DNA from: Trema orientale
Lineage: Eukaryota > Streptophyta > Magnoliopsida > Rosales > Cannabaceae
Assembly: GCA_002914845.1 (NCBI GenBank)
Contig: JXTC01000017.1
Coordinates: 64,465 to 128,464 of the forward strand
DNA length: 64,000 bases
Direction: 5' to 3'
Each line of letters begins with the position of its first letter. The stretch's first letter is position 1. The notes beneath the pieces are model-generated. The model saw only the letters and a list, made by a program, of their open reading frames with translations. It was not told where the DNA came from and did no database searches. The translations under genes were made by a program, and so were the position numbers. This document shows positions 13,206 to 24,328 of this stretch, one piece after another.

Positions 13206-13627
13206 ACTATGTATATATGTTTTGATACATGAAATATAAGTGGTAGCTCCAACAAAAATAACAAAACAAAACAATGTACCAACACTCAAAAATAAAATAA
13301 CATAAAAAAGCTAGAATATGGTATAATAATACATGACAATATTTGGATATACCAACAATTAAAACCAACGCACCATAACCAACGAAACGAAACAAAATAT
13401 CAAAGTTTGCACTATCTGAGAGACTGGTGAAAGACCATAAGGGGACATTTCTTGGAGGTTGGTGGGAAGAGGATTTCGGCACAGCTAAGGCCAAGCTAAT
13501 GATCAATACTTTAAATATTAAAGGCATGTTAAAAGTAATGCAATTCACGAACATCTAAAGGTTGTAAATCAACGTATAACACATTAAAACCTAAGCTCTC
13601 AATATCGCAAAAATAATTAATATAATA
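13206..13627. other. AT-rich DNA, no gene seen
   Basis: A small open frame on the minus strand (13207-13554) encodes hydrophobic residues but has no recognisable family, no homologous copy here and no promoter signal. I do not regard it as a gene. Confidence 0.35.
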
Positions 13628-15482
13628 GGGTAAATATCACCTAGAGTGGCCTCAACCTTTCACAGAAGTATCAATTAGATTCCTGTTCATTTTTTTTAGC
13701 ACTTAACTCCCTATACTATCTCTTTTGTAACAATGAAGTCCCTAATAGCAGAATATGTTAATTTCAGCCATTAAAACATTATGTACGTTGCACATGACCA
13801 AATCAAGAGCGGTATATGCTGGAATTTCATTTTTTATTAGAGGGAAAAAAAAAAAAACAAACAAAAAGACTAGAAAACTGGGTTAGATCAATGGTCATCT
13901 TCAACGGCTCATGGAAAAAATATTCAGGATACTCATCTCTTTCACATCCTCAAAAACCCAGAATGTAAAAAGAAAATACAAGCCACTACAGACGAAGCAA
14001 GGTATATAGAACAGCAAGCCACAAGTTGGACAAATTTGAAGTAACATTGTTCTTGAAGTCTTATGTTGCTTTTGTCTGTGAGGATTTTCTATTTGAGATC
14101 TGGGATCTCTTTTTCACATTTAATTATAGTAGGCTGATTTGAATTTCTATATCTTATATTGTGCGATCTTGAATTTACATTATTGGTCAATCAGGAAAGG
14201 AAAGTCTCGGCTGAGAATTAAATGCACCAGATCGCATGTAAATTATAGTTAAAGTGCGACCTACCTTGAATAAAGAATGTGCGATCTTGTGGTAAAAAGA
14301 GACGATTGAGCTCCAGACGGGTAATCAGTAAAGGAAGGGAAATAAGCTTCTGAGTAGAAATCAAGTAATCTATTTATTGATTACTATCCAAATCTATATT
14401 ATTACCAAAAATTGTATCTTCTTATTATGTACTTTCTCCCGTTTTCACAATTGAGAAACATTGAGCTACCTTCACCTATAAAAAGGGGTTCAATCTCATT
14501 ATTAATTATCTCATAATTACCTCATTATTTACTCTCTACAATGCTCTCTTTGCTCTCACTTTGAGACTCAGAGAAACTCTTGTAAAGTGACTTAGAGACA
14601 CTCTTGTAATTCTGTAGAAAATGGTGAAGAACAGTAGACGTAGGCTCTATTCTTTTTGGGGCCGAACCACTATAAAATTCTCGTCTCTTTATTTTGCTTT
14701 ATTTTATCAACCTTTTTTACACACAAGCAACATCTCACAATTTACCAAATTCATTGTTCACAAAACATCCGTCAACATCTTATTTTTGTATTGAGTTGAG
14801 AATGATCTAAGCTTTCTCTAATGGCAGTCCAAGCTTCAAATTTGCTTTAATCCCAATTCTACAGATAGTTCGGCTTCAAGAAGCGATTCGACACTTTTTA
14901 AAGGGTTATTTTAGAGGACTTTCGAAATTCTGATGTGAACAACGATGAGAAGAGGGGTCTCATTGTGTACCGTAAAGGCAAAATTAATGCCTCTCTGTTA
15001 TTTTTGTAAACCTTTTCATGGATTCTGATCTCCATTCGACGTTGCTCGATAAGGCCGTGCCGTGCTACGACCTTTGGAACGCTTACCATCTCTTTTCAAG
15101 ATAGCTTTTTGTTTGTGATTTTATTTGTCTTTTTGGGTCGGGAATTAACGGGGTTTGGGCTATTAAGCTTTGCTTCAGTTTAATTTTTTTAACAATTTAG
15201 AAATCCGATATTTGCCCACTTTTTTTTTCCCGATAAATATGTGAAGTTGGCCATTTTTTCGATGAATGGATGAAGACGACAATTGTTCGGACACCGTGTT
15301 CCTTTTATTTCCAGCATATACCCCTCTTGATGAAGTTTTAACGGCTGGAATTAACCTTTTCTGCTATTAGGGACTTCATTGTTACAAACGAGAAATCATG
15401 GGGAGTTAAGTGCTAAAAAAAGAGAATAAGGACCTAAATGGTACTTTTGTAAAAAGTTAAGGACCATGGATGATATTTAACT
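13628..15482. mobile_element. Mutator-like (MULE) non-autonomous element with ~190-bp inverted ends
   Basis: The left arm (13628-13825) and the reverse complement of the right arm (about 15290-15482) align over roughly 190 bp. Shared blocks include TTTTTTTAGCACTTAACTCC, GTAACAATGAAGTCCCTAAT and GGTATATGCTGGAA. Long inverted arms, together with a near-perfect 9-bp flanking repeat (AATATAATA at 13619-13627, AACATAATA at 15483-15491), fit Mutator-like elements. The 1.47-kb interior encodes no transposase. It includes an LTR-like segment at about 14080-14790, so the element has either captured or been invaded by retroelement DNA. Confidence 0.8.
14080..14790 (+). mobile_element. LTR-like segment inside the MULE
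   Basis: A promoter-like CTATAAAAAGGGG lies at 14477-14489. It is followed by a CT-rich leader and a GGGCCGAACCACTATAAAAT box near 14659, the arrangement of an R/U5 region in plant LTRs. The same box occurs, in reverse, at about 53630-53650 and, in diverged form, near 57775. Its outer ends could not be defined, so I call it a partial LTR fossil. Confidence 0.5.
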
Positions 15483-15491
15483 AACATAATA

Positions 15492-16180
15492 ATAAGAAAG
15501 AGTACTGTCCCATACAGATTGCTATCAAAATTCTACCAACTACTAAAATTATCCTAATTGTAATTTTATCTATAAAAAAGAATTTAACTGAGAAATTAAT
15601 CAAGCAAATGTTAATAAATGAATAAACTGAAACGTAGAAAATGACCAAAGTAAACGGAGAAAACTCCGATGTTAATAAAACCTAAGGTTATACCAATTTC
15701 ACATTCCTAATCTTCCTTAATCCTTCTCTCTCACTAATTTAGTTTACTATTCAAGTGACAGTTAAAAATCCTAATTAATTTTAATACTAGTTTCTTTCAT
15801 GGTCTAATAAAAATATACTTACTAACTAATTCACTATATACCTATATATGTGAGCTAAATCAGGTGAAGATTCACGGTATTTGTGCTACTTAATCAATGA
15901 CTGGATAAATGATTACTATACAAAAGTCGAGATATTTTTGGGTTTTAATGATGATATTTTGATTCGTTCATCAATTGGTAAATTAATTAGAGAGAGATAA
16001 AAAAAAAGATACAAGTGAGGGGTCTAGTGAACTTGTAATCTAAAAGTTTTTTTTTCTTAGTTTATCTACTTTAATTTGCATCTTGTCTACATTCTTCTTT
16101 CATTTTTCATTTTTGCAAATTTCATTTGATTTACAGTTGTTTGAATAATATTAGAATTGATCAATTTTTGTATTTAGTAA
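15492..16180. other. AT-rich intergenic DNA
   Basis: No gene or element recognised in this interval between the MULE and the gypsy fossil. Confidence 0.4.
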
Positions 16181-16184
16181 AATT

Positions 16185-17900
16185 TATTACACAATATTCG
16201 TGGACACGATAACTCTCACTCATTTTACTACTTATAACCATGTGTGCTTGTACGTACTAGTTTATAAATTTTAATTTTCTACATCACATATTACAAACTA
16301 GTCCAATAACAAATTTTCGGTACTATTATTGGGGACTAATTGATCTACTATTTCTTGTTAATATTAAAACCAATCAATTTTTAATTTTAGTTTAAACTTT
16401 TTCGTTTTAGTTTTTGGTACTTTCTTGTTATTGTTTTTTTGGGTGTGGGGGGGGGTTTGAGGAGCTTGGAAGTTGTTCCTCTTGATCCGAAAAAGAACTC
16501 TTAGGGGACTTCAAAAGGTAAAGCGAGAAGTTTCAACTCATTATTTTACTATAGCCAATCAAGAGCAACAACAAATAAGGGTGGATCAAGGTCTTTGAGA
16601 GACTGCGTCATGCTACTTGTACATGAGATTCATTCTAGTATTAGAAGCCCATGTATTCTAAGACAGCCATCATCCAAATGACTTAAACTTTGGTCCAATT
16701 TGGAGGTTTTCCAAACAATGATCCGAACACTCATATTACAAATGTTTTGAAAATTTGTGATACTTTAAAGCATAATGAAGTTAGTTGTGATACAATTTAA
16801 TTTAGGCTCTTTCTTTTCTCACTCCAAGTTAAGTGAAAGAATCGGCTAAGCTCTTTGCCATCTAACTCCATTACTAAATGGGAGGATCTAGCTGAAAAGT
16901 TCGTTGCTAAATTTTTCTCACTGGCCAAGACGACGAAGATGAGAAACGACATTTTCTTTGTGCAAGTTGACTCCGAATCATTTTTTGAAACTGTGGGCTT
17001 CCTAAATAGCTTCAAATACAAACTTTTACAATGGTTTGGTTTGTTTAATAAGAACCACCGTTGAAGCCACCATGAGTAGAGCACTTATGGAAATTCTATT
17101 GATGCGGCCTATGATTTACTTGAGGAAATAGCCTCCGAAAAGTCAATGGCCTTTGGAGAGAATGACACTTAGAAAGATTGTAAGTGTTCATGACTACTTT
17201 GTCCAAGAAATTTGATACTTTGTATATTTATGCCTCCCTTTGTCATTTGTGAGTTATATGTGAAAATTATGTAAAGCAAGGTTGTCTTAACAATTTGGAA
17301 TCGATCCAATTTGTTGCTAATTATAAAAGGCAACAAAATAATATGCATTCAAATTTCTGTAATCCGAATTAGAAGAACCATCAATAACTTTTCTTCAAGT
17401 AATAATGAAGGACCTTCTTCTTCCTTGAATACGATGCATATGCTTGTACTCGGCTTTCCTTTTCATACACCAATTCAAGAAAAAATGGCATTTTTGAAGG
17501 ACATGTTTGCACAATTCATGAGCAAAAATGATGCCATCCTCCAAAACTAAGTGGCCTCCATTCCAAACCTTGTACAAATAGGCCAACTTGCTAGTGCCAT
17601 CAATAACTATCCCCAACGTACTTTGCTTAGCAATACTGAAATAAATTCAAACAGGGTGAGGGCAAGAAGTACTCATGCAATGCAATCATTCTCAGAAGTA
17701 GGAAGGATTTGAATAAAGACGTTGAGAAGTCTACTTCACCACTAAGCCTATTGAAAATGAAGACGTGGTTGAAGAATACTGTAAGAAGAATGGGATACTA
17801 ATGAAGATAAAGTCCAAGAAGAGGTTCTATCCAAACTTTGACAATTTCAAATAAGAGGAGCTTCATATACCTATACTATTTCCTTAACAATTTTAAATGC
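16185..17900 (+). mobile_element. Ty3/gypsy (Athila-like) leader and gag fossil
   Basis: A leader-like stretch at about 16185-16440 is followed by a decayed gag region at about 16560-17880. Recognisable gag pieces include one at 16855-17064 (SITKWEDLAEKFVAKFF, characteristic of plant gypsy gag), one near 17070-17160 and one near 17460-17640. The pieces are in gag order, but the region has many breaks and no pol. It ends exactly where the LTR at 17906 starts, so a later insertion or deletion removed the rest. Athila-like is an inference from gag wording and leader style. Confidence 0.75.
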
Positions 17901-17905
17901 AAAAC

Positions 17906-19800
17906 TGTAAAATCTCGAATTTTTAAGTGGCATATTGGTCATTTTGTTAATTTTCGGATTAAATAATAAAAGAGTTTATTTGCAAAAATTTTGTGAAATA
18001 AAGACTTAAATATAATATTTTGAGGGACTAAAGTGAGAGAATTTTAAAAATAAGGGACTATAGTGTAATTTTTAAAAATTACATAGTCCCTATTTAACTA
18101 GGGCCACGTTTTTTTTCCCTTCTCTCTCTCTCTTCCTCCCGACACCCCACTTTGCTCTCTCTCGTTTTTGGCTAAAGGAGCACCGAGACCCACCGGAGCT
18201 CGACCAGTCGACGTCGCGGCCTGCCACCAACCGGTGAAACTTCGCCGCAGCTCCACGATGCCAATGCCACCGTCCCCGAGGTCGTTGCAGCTCCAGGCCG
18301 TCGGCAGAGATGCCAAAAGTGCCGCGGGTGTTTTTGATGTGACTATTCGAGCCGCTATTTGACCTCAAACTAGACTCAATAGATTCGTCTTGTTGAAAGG
18401 ATCATCAAGGTATATGTTTCATGATCCTATTTTGCCCAGTTTGAAAGTTGCCATGTTTGAGGTGTTTGAGCTTAGGTTTAACTTTTTGATCCGACCATTG
18501 GATTGTATTTTTGATGTCATTTCTGGAATGTACTCTCGGAATAAAGAAGATTGATATATATTGACTATATTTAGTGATCGGCACAAAAATAAAATTGAAC
18601 GGCTAAGATTTACCTCGTTTTGTGTGTCACCAGTTTGATTTCAGTCCGGACCTGAATTGACAAATTATATGTCTAAACTAGCTATTTTGGGTACTGAGAA
18701 TTTAGTAAAGAGATTTGTTTGGTGAATTTGAAGCTCTATTGAGAAGTTAGTTTTTCACAAGAAAGCGATCGAGGGCTTAGAATTGGTTTCCGACCCTCCG
18801 AACAATCGTTTAATGACACCTTGAGATTCCAATAGTGTGGTATCACTATTGTAGTGGGATAGAAATTCGGTTACATCTGTTTTATATCGTTTTTGAATAA
18901 AACTTACTTTAAGCTATATATGATAACAAATATGATTTTAGAACTATTTTGGATATCTGTGATGAAATTAGATTGTATGATATATATTGTATTGCTTTGG
19001 GACTTTTTTAAGTACATGTTATTTTTGGGTATGTCAAAAATAGGGCCATTATGTTGCCCGATTTTTTGTAAAACTTAGTATGTATATTTTATTGAAAACC
19101 AGAGCATGACTGTTTTCACACTTCAGTTCTCAATTGAACGTGTTATAGGATCATACATGAGCACCGTGTTAGTATCGTGGGTTTACAGTGTGGTGCTACA
19201 TGCCCCACCATCGGTTTAGAGTCCGTAAACTTGCAGGGGGTTTGATTTTTTTTATTACCTCCCCATTTGGCAAGTATAGGCAATACATTTGCCCCTCAAA
19301 GTTTGGTAGGCGATACTATCCCTTCTAGGTATGGGTTTAGGTGTCAGGTAGGCTATTCGGTATACTTAGTGCTATCATCTTGGGTTTCCATTGATAAGAG
19401 GATGAGAGCTCATGGGTATGAGTTGATTTATGTCATATACTTATGAATTGAATAATTTTGACTATACTGTTTTATATATACATATGGATTGCTGGTTTGG
19501 ACTATTATATATGTATGTTTCGGTTTAAACTAACCATGTAAGAACTTTTCATCACTAAAATATTTTCAATCGAGGTAACTATTTTCCTACTGGACATTTT
19601 ATGCTCACCCCTTACTGTCCTTCCTCAGGTGATGTTTAGTGTGACCTGGGTGATCAAGAAGATTGAGAGACCGTCTTGATTGTAGTTTGTTGTCTTAGTA
19701 ATACTAGAAGTTTATTATTGTGGTCTTTGGATTGTTTGGATTTTGATTTATCTTTAAACCAGGATTACTATTTTTCTATTAAGCTTATTAGGATTCTCGG
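17906..19800 (+). mobile_element. Partial LTR of the same gypsy family as 7065 and 35706
   Basis: It begins TGTAAAATCTCGAATTTTT, close to the start of the LTR at 35706. It shares the TAGGATCATACATGAG block (19147) and the CTCACCCCTTACT block near 19605. A CT-rich segment at 18110-18160 matches the position of CT-rich tracts in the other copies. The 3' end is not preserved and similarity fades near 19800. It is an old truncated fossil. Confidence 0.7.
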
Positions 19801-19829
19801 TTGTCAATCTAAATGGATAATTGAACCAT

Positions 19830-20188
19830 GATCTAAAACTAGTAGTTGGAGGAGTTAGATGGTATATTGCATCCCTAGATTCCCTATTATTGCTTTGAAA
19901 ATAATCTTTGGTTGCTTAACTTGAATTTCTATTCTTGCATTTGACATTGTTATTTACTTGTTAATTCTTGCTCAAAATAATCAATTATTATCGTTTGGAT
20001 AAATTGGAAACTAATTTCAGTTAGTAGTTACCAATTATGAATCAAGTACTCTCCGTAGGATCGACACTCTCTTATTATCTATAATGCTTGTTACGATTTG
20101 TATACTTGTAGTTGTGTGTTAGAAATAGCCCGATAGTATATAAAGTTTTATATCTAAACAAAATCTACTACTGGTGATCAAGGCCTAA
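19830..20188 (+). mobile_element. Gypsy leader-like fragment
   Basis: A GTAGGATCGACACTCTC block near 20057 and the following AT-rich text resemble the leader-type sequence found upstream of the gag fossil near 16200. It is probably part of the same Athila-like family, separated by the LTR at 17906. Support is by eye only. Confidence 0.4.
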
Positions 20189-20219
20189 TAGTAGTGATGT
20201 TATATTTGGAGCCTTTGTT

Positions 20220-22318
20220 CACTAATACAAAATACCTCTGTAGACGACGGTTTTAAACCGTGATCTAAAAGGAAAGACGATGTCTAAGAAACCATCGTCT
20301 ATGCCAGTGTGATTTTTTCTTCCGTTCAAAAGACAACGGGTCATAACCGTCATAGAAAATTCGAAAATTGTAGAGAAACTGTTGATTTTCAGAACTATAG
20401 ATGACTGTTTTCTGACAAAACCGTCGTCTATAGGTATTGATATGTATGACTATAGATAACGGTTTTGCCAGAAAACCGTCATCTATAATATGTTTTTCTA
20501 AAAAGAAAAATGCTCAATTTTTCTATTTTTTTCACGGATTGCAAACATTCGTGACTCAATTAAAATCACAATACAAATAAAAAAAGATATAGATGTTATA
20601 CTAATTTAAATTTATATGTATGTAAATACAAATCAAATGAGAAATTGTATTAGTTCATCCATGCAACTTAATTGGGAGAATGAACTCTATGCAACTTCTC
20701 TTAAGTGGAGTTTTTTCATTAACTTAATCAAAAGTTTGGAATATGGTTCTCTCCCTTATTCTCTCATATAAGCAAAAGTTTGGAATATACATGGATTCTA
20801 ACAATCATATACTTTCTAACCCGAACACATTGTATTAACATTCTCCTAGACATTTTATCAAACATATTGTATGCACATCATGTCTTCCTCAAACTTAAAC
20901 TTCAAATGACCAAGCCTAATAAAAAAAATATAAAAAATATATACCAAAATAATTAATTTACTCTATTAACATTCTCTTAGGCATTTATGAAACTCATAGT
21001 ATGCATATGCTTCATATTACCATTCTAAATCAAATGGCAAAACTTAAGCTTAAAATGAGCAAACCTAATCAAATTACATAAATAAATGAGAAAATTTTAA
21101 CTTAAACATAACATAGCCACATTTACATAAGTAAGAATATTTTAATTTAAACATATACCAAAATAATGATTTTACTCAACGAACATTTTTCTATGCATTT
21201 TATCAAACACATTGTATGCATATCATTTCTTCTTTAAACTAAAAGTTCAAATGACTAAGCTAAATCCAAAAGACACATAAAATATATACCAAAATCATGA
21301 TTTCATTCTATTGACAATCTCCTAGGTATTTTATCAAACATATAATATGCATAAACTTTAAATGACTATTACAAATCAAATGGAAGCACAGTATAATCTT
21401 AAAATGAGCAAACCCAATCAAACTCAATCAAATTACATAAACAAATGAGAAAATTTTCCTAATTTTTCAAAGATTTTCTTTCAGATTTAAGCAATTTCAA
21501 ACAAAGTTGAGTTAGACAATATATCTTCAATAACCTATACATTCATAAAAAACACAATGTAAAATGTATACAAATTTGCCCAAGCAAAAAAAATGAATAT
21601 TACATAAAAAAAAATTCCTAAACACATTACTTTATCTCAAGAGGCCGTGGAGGAGCTTGGGTAAGGTTCAAGGAGAGAAAGATAGACTAAAGCACAGTGG
21701 AGAGAGAGAGACTTGAGGAGAGAGTCGGGAATGGTGGAGGAGCTCTGTCCATCGAGGAGGCCAACAAAGAGCTAGATCGATCGGTAGGAATAGTGCAAAC
21801 TCTGAAAATGGGGTCTCGGATTTGGATTTTAAAGGAAAGGGGTGGATAAGGCTCGGTTGAGGCGTGAATAAACTTTAGGGAATTAGTCGATTTTTAAAAA
21901 AATAAAAATAAAAAGATTTACCTAATAGATGATGGATATATCTAAACTGGTTGTCTACAGTGATTCAAAATTTTTAAAAAGCCCGCCCTTTTACGTGCTT
22001 AAACTTTAATTCGAAAAAGCAGAGCAAAAGTTCAAAAAAAAAAAAATTAAGGGGGAGAATAAACGACGGTTTTTTCAAATACCCGTCATCTATAGTGATT
22101 CAAATTTTTTAAAAACGCGCTCTTTTACGCGCTTAAACTTAATTCGAAAAAAAATAGAGTAAAGATTAAAATAAAGGGAGAACAGATAATGGGTTTTCCA
22201 AATACTTGTCGTCTATTGTCCATAAGTTATTAAAATGTCGTCCGCATCTTTTTAGATGATGTTTTTGGAGGTTTCATCTCCTCCTGCCCCGTCTTCTAAA
22301 GGGAAATTTGTAGTAGTG
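20220..22318. mobile_element. Non-autonomous CACTA (En/Spm) element
   Basis: The left end reads CACTAATACAAAATACCTC and the right end, on the opposite strand, CACTACTACAAATTTCCC. They form imperfect CACTA inverted termini of about 30 bp. The 3-bp repeat GTT flanks the element (20217-20219 and 22319-22321). Subterminal regions carry repeated, often inverted, variants of AACCGTCGTCTATA/TAGACGACGG (about 20240-20500 and 21920-22260), as expected for transposase-binding arrays. The 2.1-kb body contains no transposase frame, so movement would need proteins supplied in trans. Confidence 0.9.
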
Positions 22319-22469
22319 GTTGTTATATTTAGAGCCTTTGTTATCGAAGGCACATGGCCAGAGCTCGCCTCGCTTTACTGATGGTCCCATAAACCTAGTA
22401 TGGTTTTAATCGAATAAACTGAGTGGGAAGCGTAACAGTACCACTAATTTCCTTTTTTATCTCTGGAAA

Positions 22470-23145
22470 AATAAAAAAAAAAAACTAACTAAACGAAAAC
22501 TAATTTGAGTATACTTTTTTTTTTTGTTAAAAAATGGGGCTAAACTAATGACTACCACTTACTACAAATTAAAGAAAAATGAGACACACACATACTACCA
22601 AGGTTTGAACCTCTGACTCCCCCAAACACACACACAACCCTCAAATCTTGGACCAACTGAGCTAGCCCCAGTTGGCTAACTAATTTGAGTATACTTGTGT
22701 GGTTTCTTAGCAAACTGAATTAAGTACGCATATATATATGTCATAGTTTCACGTCTCATGCATTCATTGCATCATGTCCAACGGATAAAAGAAATGATGA
22801 CGCACCAGTTAGGAAGAACAATCATTATAAAACTTTTATTTTTCCTTATTTTTCTTATTCCCCAAACATTATTTCATTGTATTTTGTAAGACATCATTTT
22901 AAGATGTGAGAACTACTGTCGTTATTGTCTTTTCACAATTATATAGACCAGCTAGTGGCCTCTGCATATGGTATCTCACGTGCAACGATATTGTTTTTCC
23001 TTTTTTTTTTCCATTTTTTTTTTTTTGAGTGATGACATTGTTTTCACTTACCTACTCACAAAGTGAAATCAGATGCACACATACGGGGAGAATATTAACT
23101 AAGAGAAAGGAAAACAATGAAACACCTATCACGGCCCAAAATTGG
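22470..23145 (-). repeat. Orphan copy of the extensin-unit upstream block (unit 4 remnant)
   Basis: Read on the minus strand, this block matches the distal upstream blocks of the three extensin units. Matches include TTAATATTCTCCCC with the following ATGTG, CACGTGAGATACCA, ATGTCTTACAAAATACAA and the ATGACATATATATATGCGTA region. Homologous stretches are at about 29520-30120 (same orientation), 46780-47060 plus 49100-49280, and 58290-58570. No extensin coding sequence follows it on the low-coordinate side, where the CACTA element sits. The SINE has split it. I infer a fourth unit that lost its gene. Confidence 0.75.
22517..22677 (-). mobile_element. tRNA-derived SINE with 19-bp target duplication
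   Basis: On the minus strand the element begins near 22677 with a tRNA-like head. An A-box TAGCTCAGTTGG lies near 22656-22667 and a B-box-like GGTTCAAACC lies near 22590-22599, the internal RNA polymerase III promoter. A body of about 60 bp follows, and it ends with an A-rich tail (poly-T on the plus strand at 22515-22525). A perfect 19-bp repeat AACTAATTTGAGTATACTT flanks it at 22498-22516 and 22678-22696. At about 161 bp it is typical in size for a plant SINE. It interrupts the orphan extensin-unit block. Confidence 0.9.
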
Positions 23146-23737
23146 GATTAGTGGCAGAGTGAGAATAGCTAGATACTTTTTGTCAATTTTTCTAAGGAGT
23201 CTAAAATTATAATTTTCTATGTTTGTTTTATAATTGAAGCTTTTTAGTTTTTATTAATATTATTCTAAAAATTATTTTTATAAAAAATAAGTTAAAAGAA
23301 AATAGAGTGAGTGTCGGTTCTTGACACATGATTTTTAAAAAAATATATATATATATACATACTTCCGATTAATAAATATCCAAATATATCAGTTAATATC
23401 TCTATCAGATATTTGGTAAATCAATTTTCAGTGACATGTGAAATTATTATATTACTACGAAAATGATACGGGGTGCTCTAAATGACTGTCTCGTTTTGGA
23501 GGCCGTAGCTATTTTAGTACAAGTCCTTTTTATTTTGAGAAAATTGTATAATATATCTCCTTAGTTTTACGCGAAATACACACTTTATTCCATTGATTAT
23601 CGAAAACGACAAAATACACAGACCGAACATCCATATGATCAACTTGCTACACGAAATCGGTACGACACAAAGGAATACATAAATAAATTAAGTGCAATAC
23701 AACTGTTGAATGATAAAAGAAGAAGACTCTTTCTTTT

Positions 23738-23743
23738 TTTATT
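23738..23743 (-). terminator. Polyadenylation signal of extensin gene 1
   Basis: AATAAA on the minus strand lies in the last exon about 110 bp after the splice acceptor. It is in the same region as AATAAA in the paralogues at 51732 and 60697. The exact cleavage site cannot be seen. Confidence 0.5.
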
Positions 23744-23854
23744 TGTTATTTGACATCAAACGCGGAGACTCGCTTATCCTTGTTTGCTATAGTATAATTG
23801 AAGATTTTCACCAACTCCCTTCTTTATTAATTTGCCAAATTCTTCCGCTTTTTC

Positions 23855-24304
23855 CTGCAAGAGTTAATTTGAGTCTTTGACATTAGTGATCCCTTTGCTT
23901 AATTTTCATTATTCCCCGATATGTAGAGCGAAATATAATGGTATGCATGATGAATTTATTAGAAAAATGTTGAGTAGACAAACTATGATGACAGGTATCA
24001 ACCTAAACTAGAAAATTGTTATGCAAGAGATGAGCGTCATATTTGACTGTACATGTGCATCAATCATACGATCTTTATTATCATTTGGGCTCGTGTTATC
24101 AACACTCTCTAGGCTGTTTACTATGATATTTTTGTAAGTCATGACTTTCTATGGCAAAATCATCATTCCATATAGCAGTTTTAATCTTGCAAAGTTGCTC
24201 TACATGAAGATAAAATGGTGGACTCCTACTTGTGATCTGCATGCATTTAATTAGCACAATAATATAGCTATACATATTTTGGCAAGATTAAGAGAGAAAC
24301 TTAC
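23855..24304 (-). other. 3' UTR intron of extensin gene 1
   Basis: On the minus strand a donor GTAAGT begins at 24304, 25 bp after the stop codon, and an acceptor CTCTTGCAG ends at 23855. The exon after it starts GAAAAAGC and is conserved in genes 2 and 3. Both splice junctions and exon flanks are shared by all three genes, while intron lengths differ (about 450, 250 and 281 bp). This argues for a real intron. Confidence 0.75.
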
Positions 24305-24328
24305 CAGCTAATCGATGCAACATAAAGT

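Noticed and set aside
13207-13554. 115-residue hydrophobic frame on the minus strand
   Set aside because: No recognisable family, promoter or repeat copy; AT-rich DNA often gives such frames.
22590-22677. tRNA gene on the minus strand
   Set aside because: A- and B-box are present but the cloverleaf is not kept; tail and 19-bp flanking repeats show a SINE.
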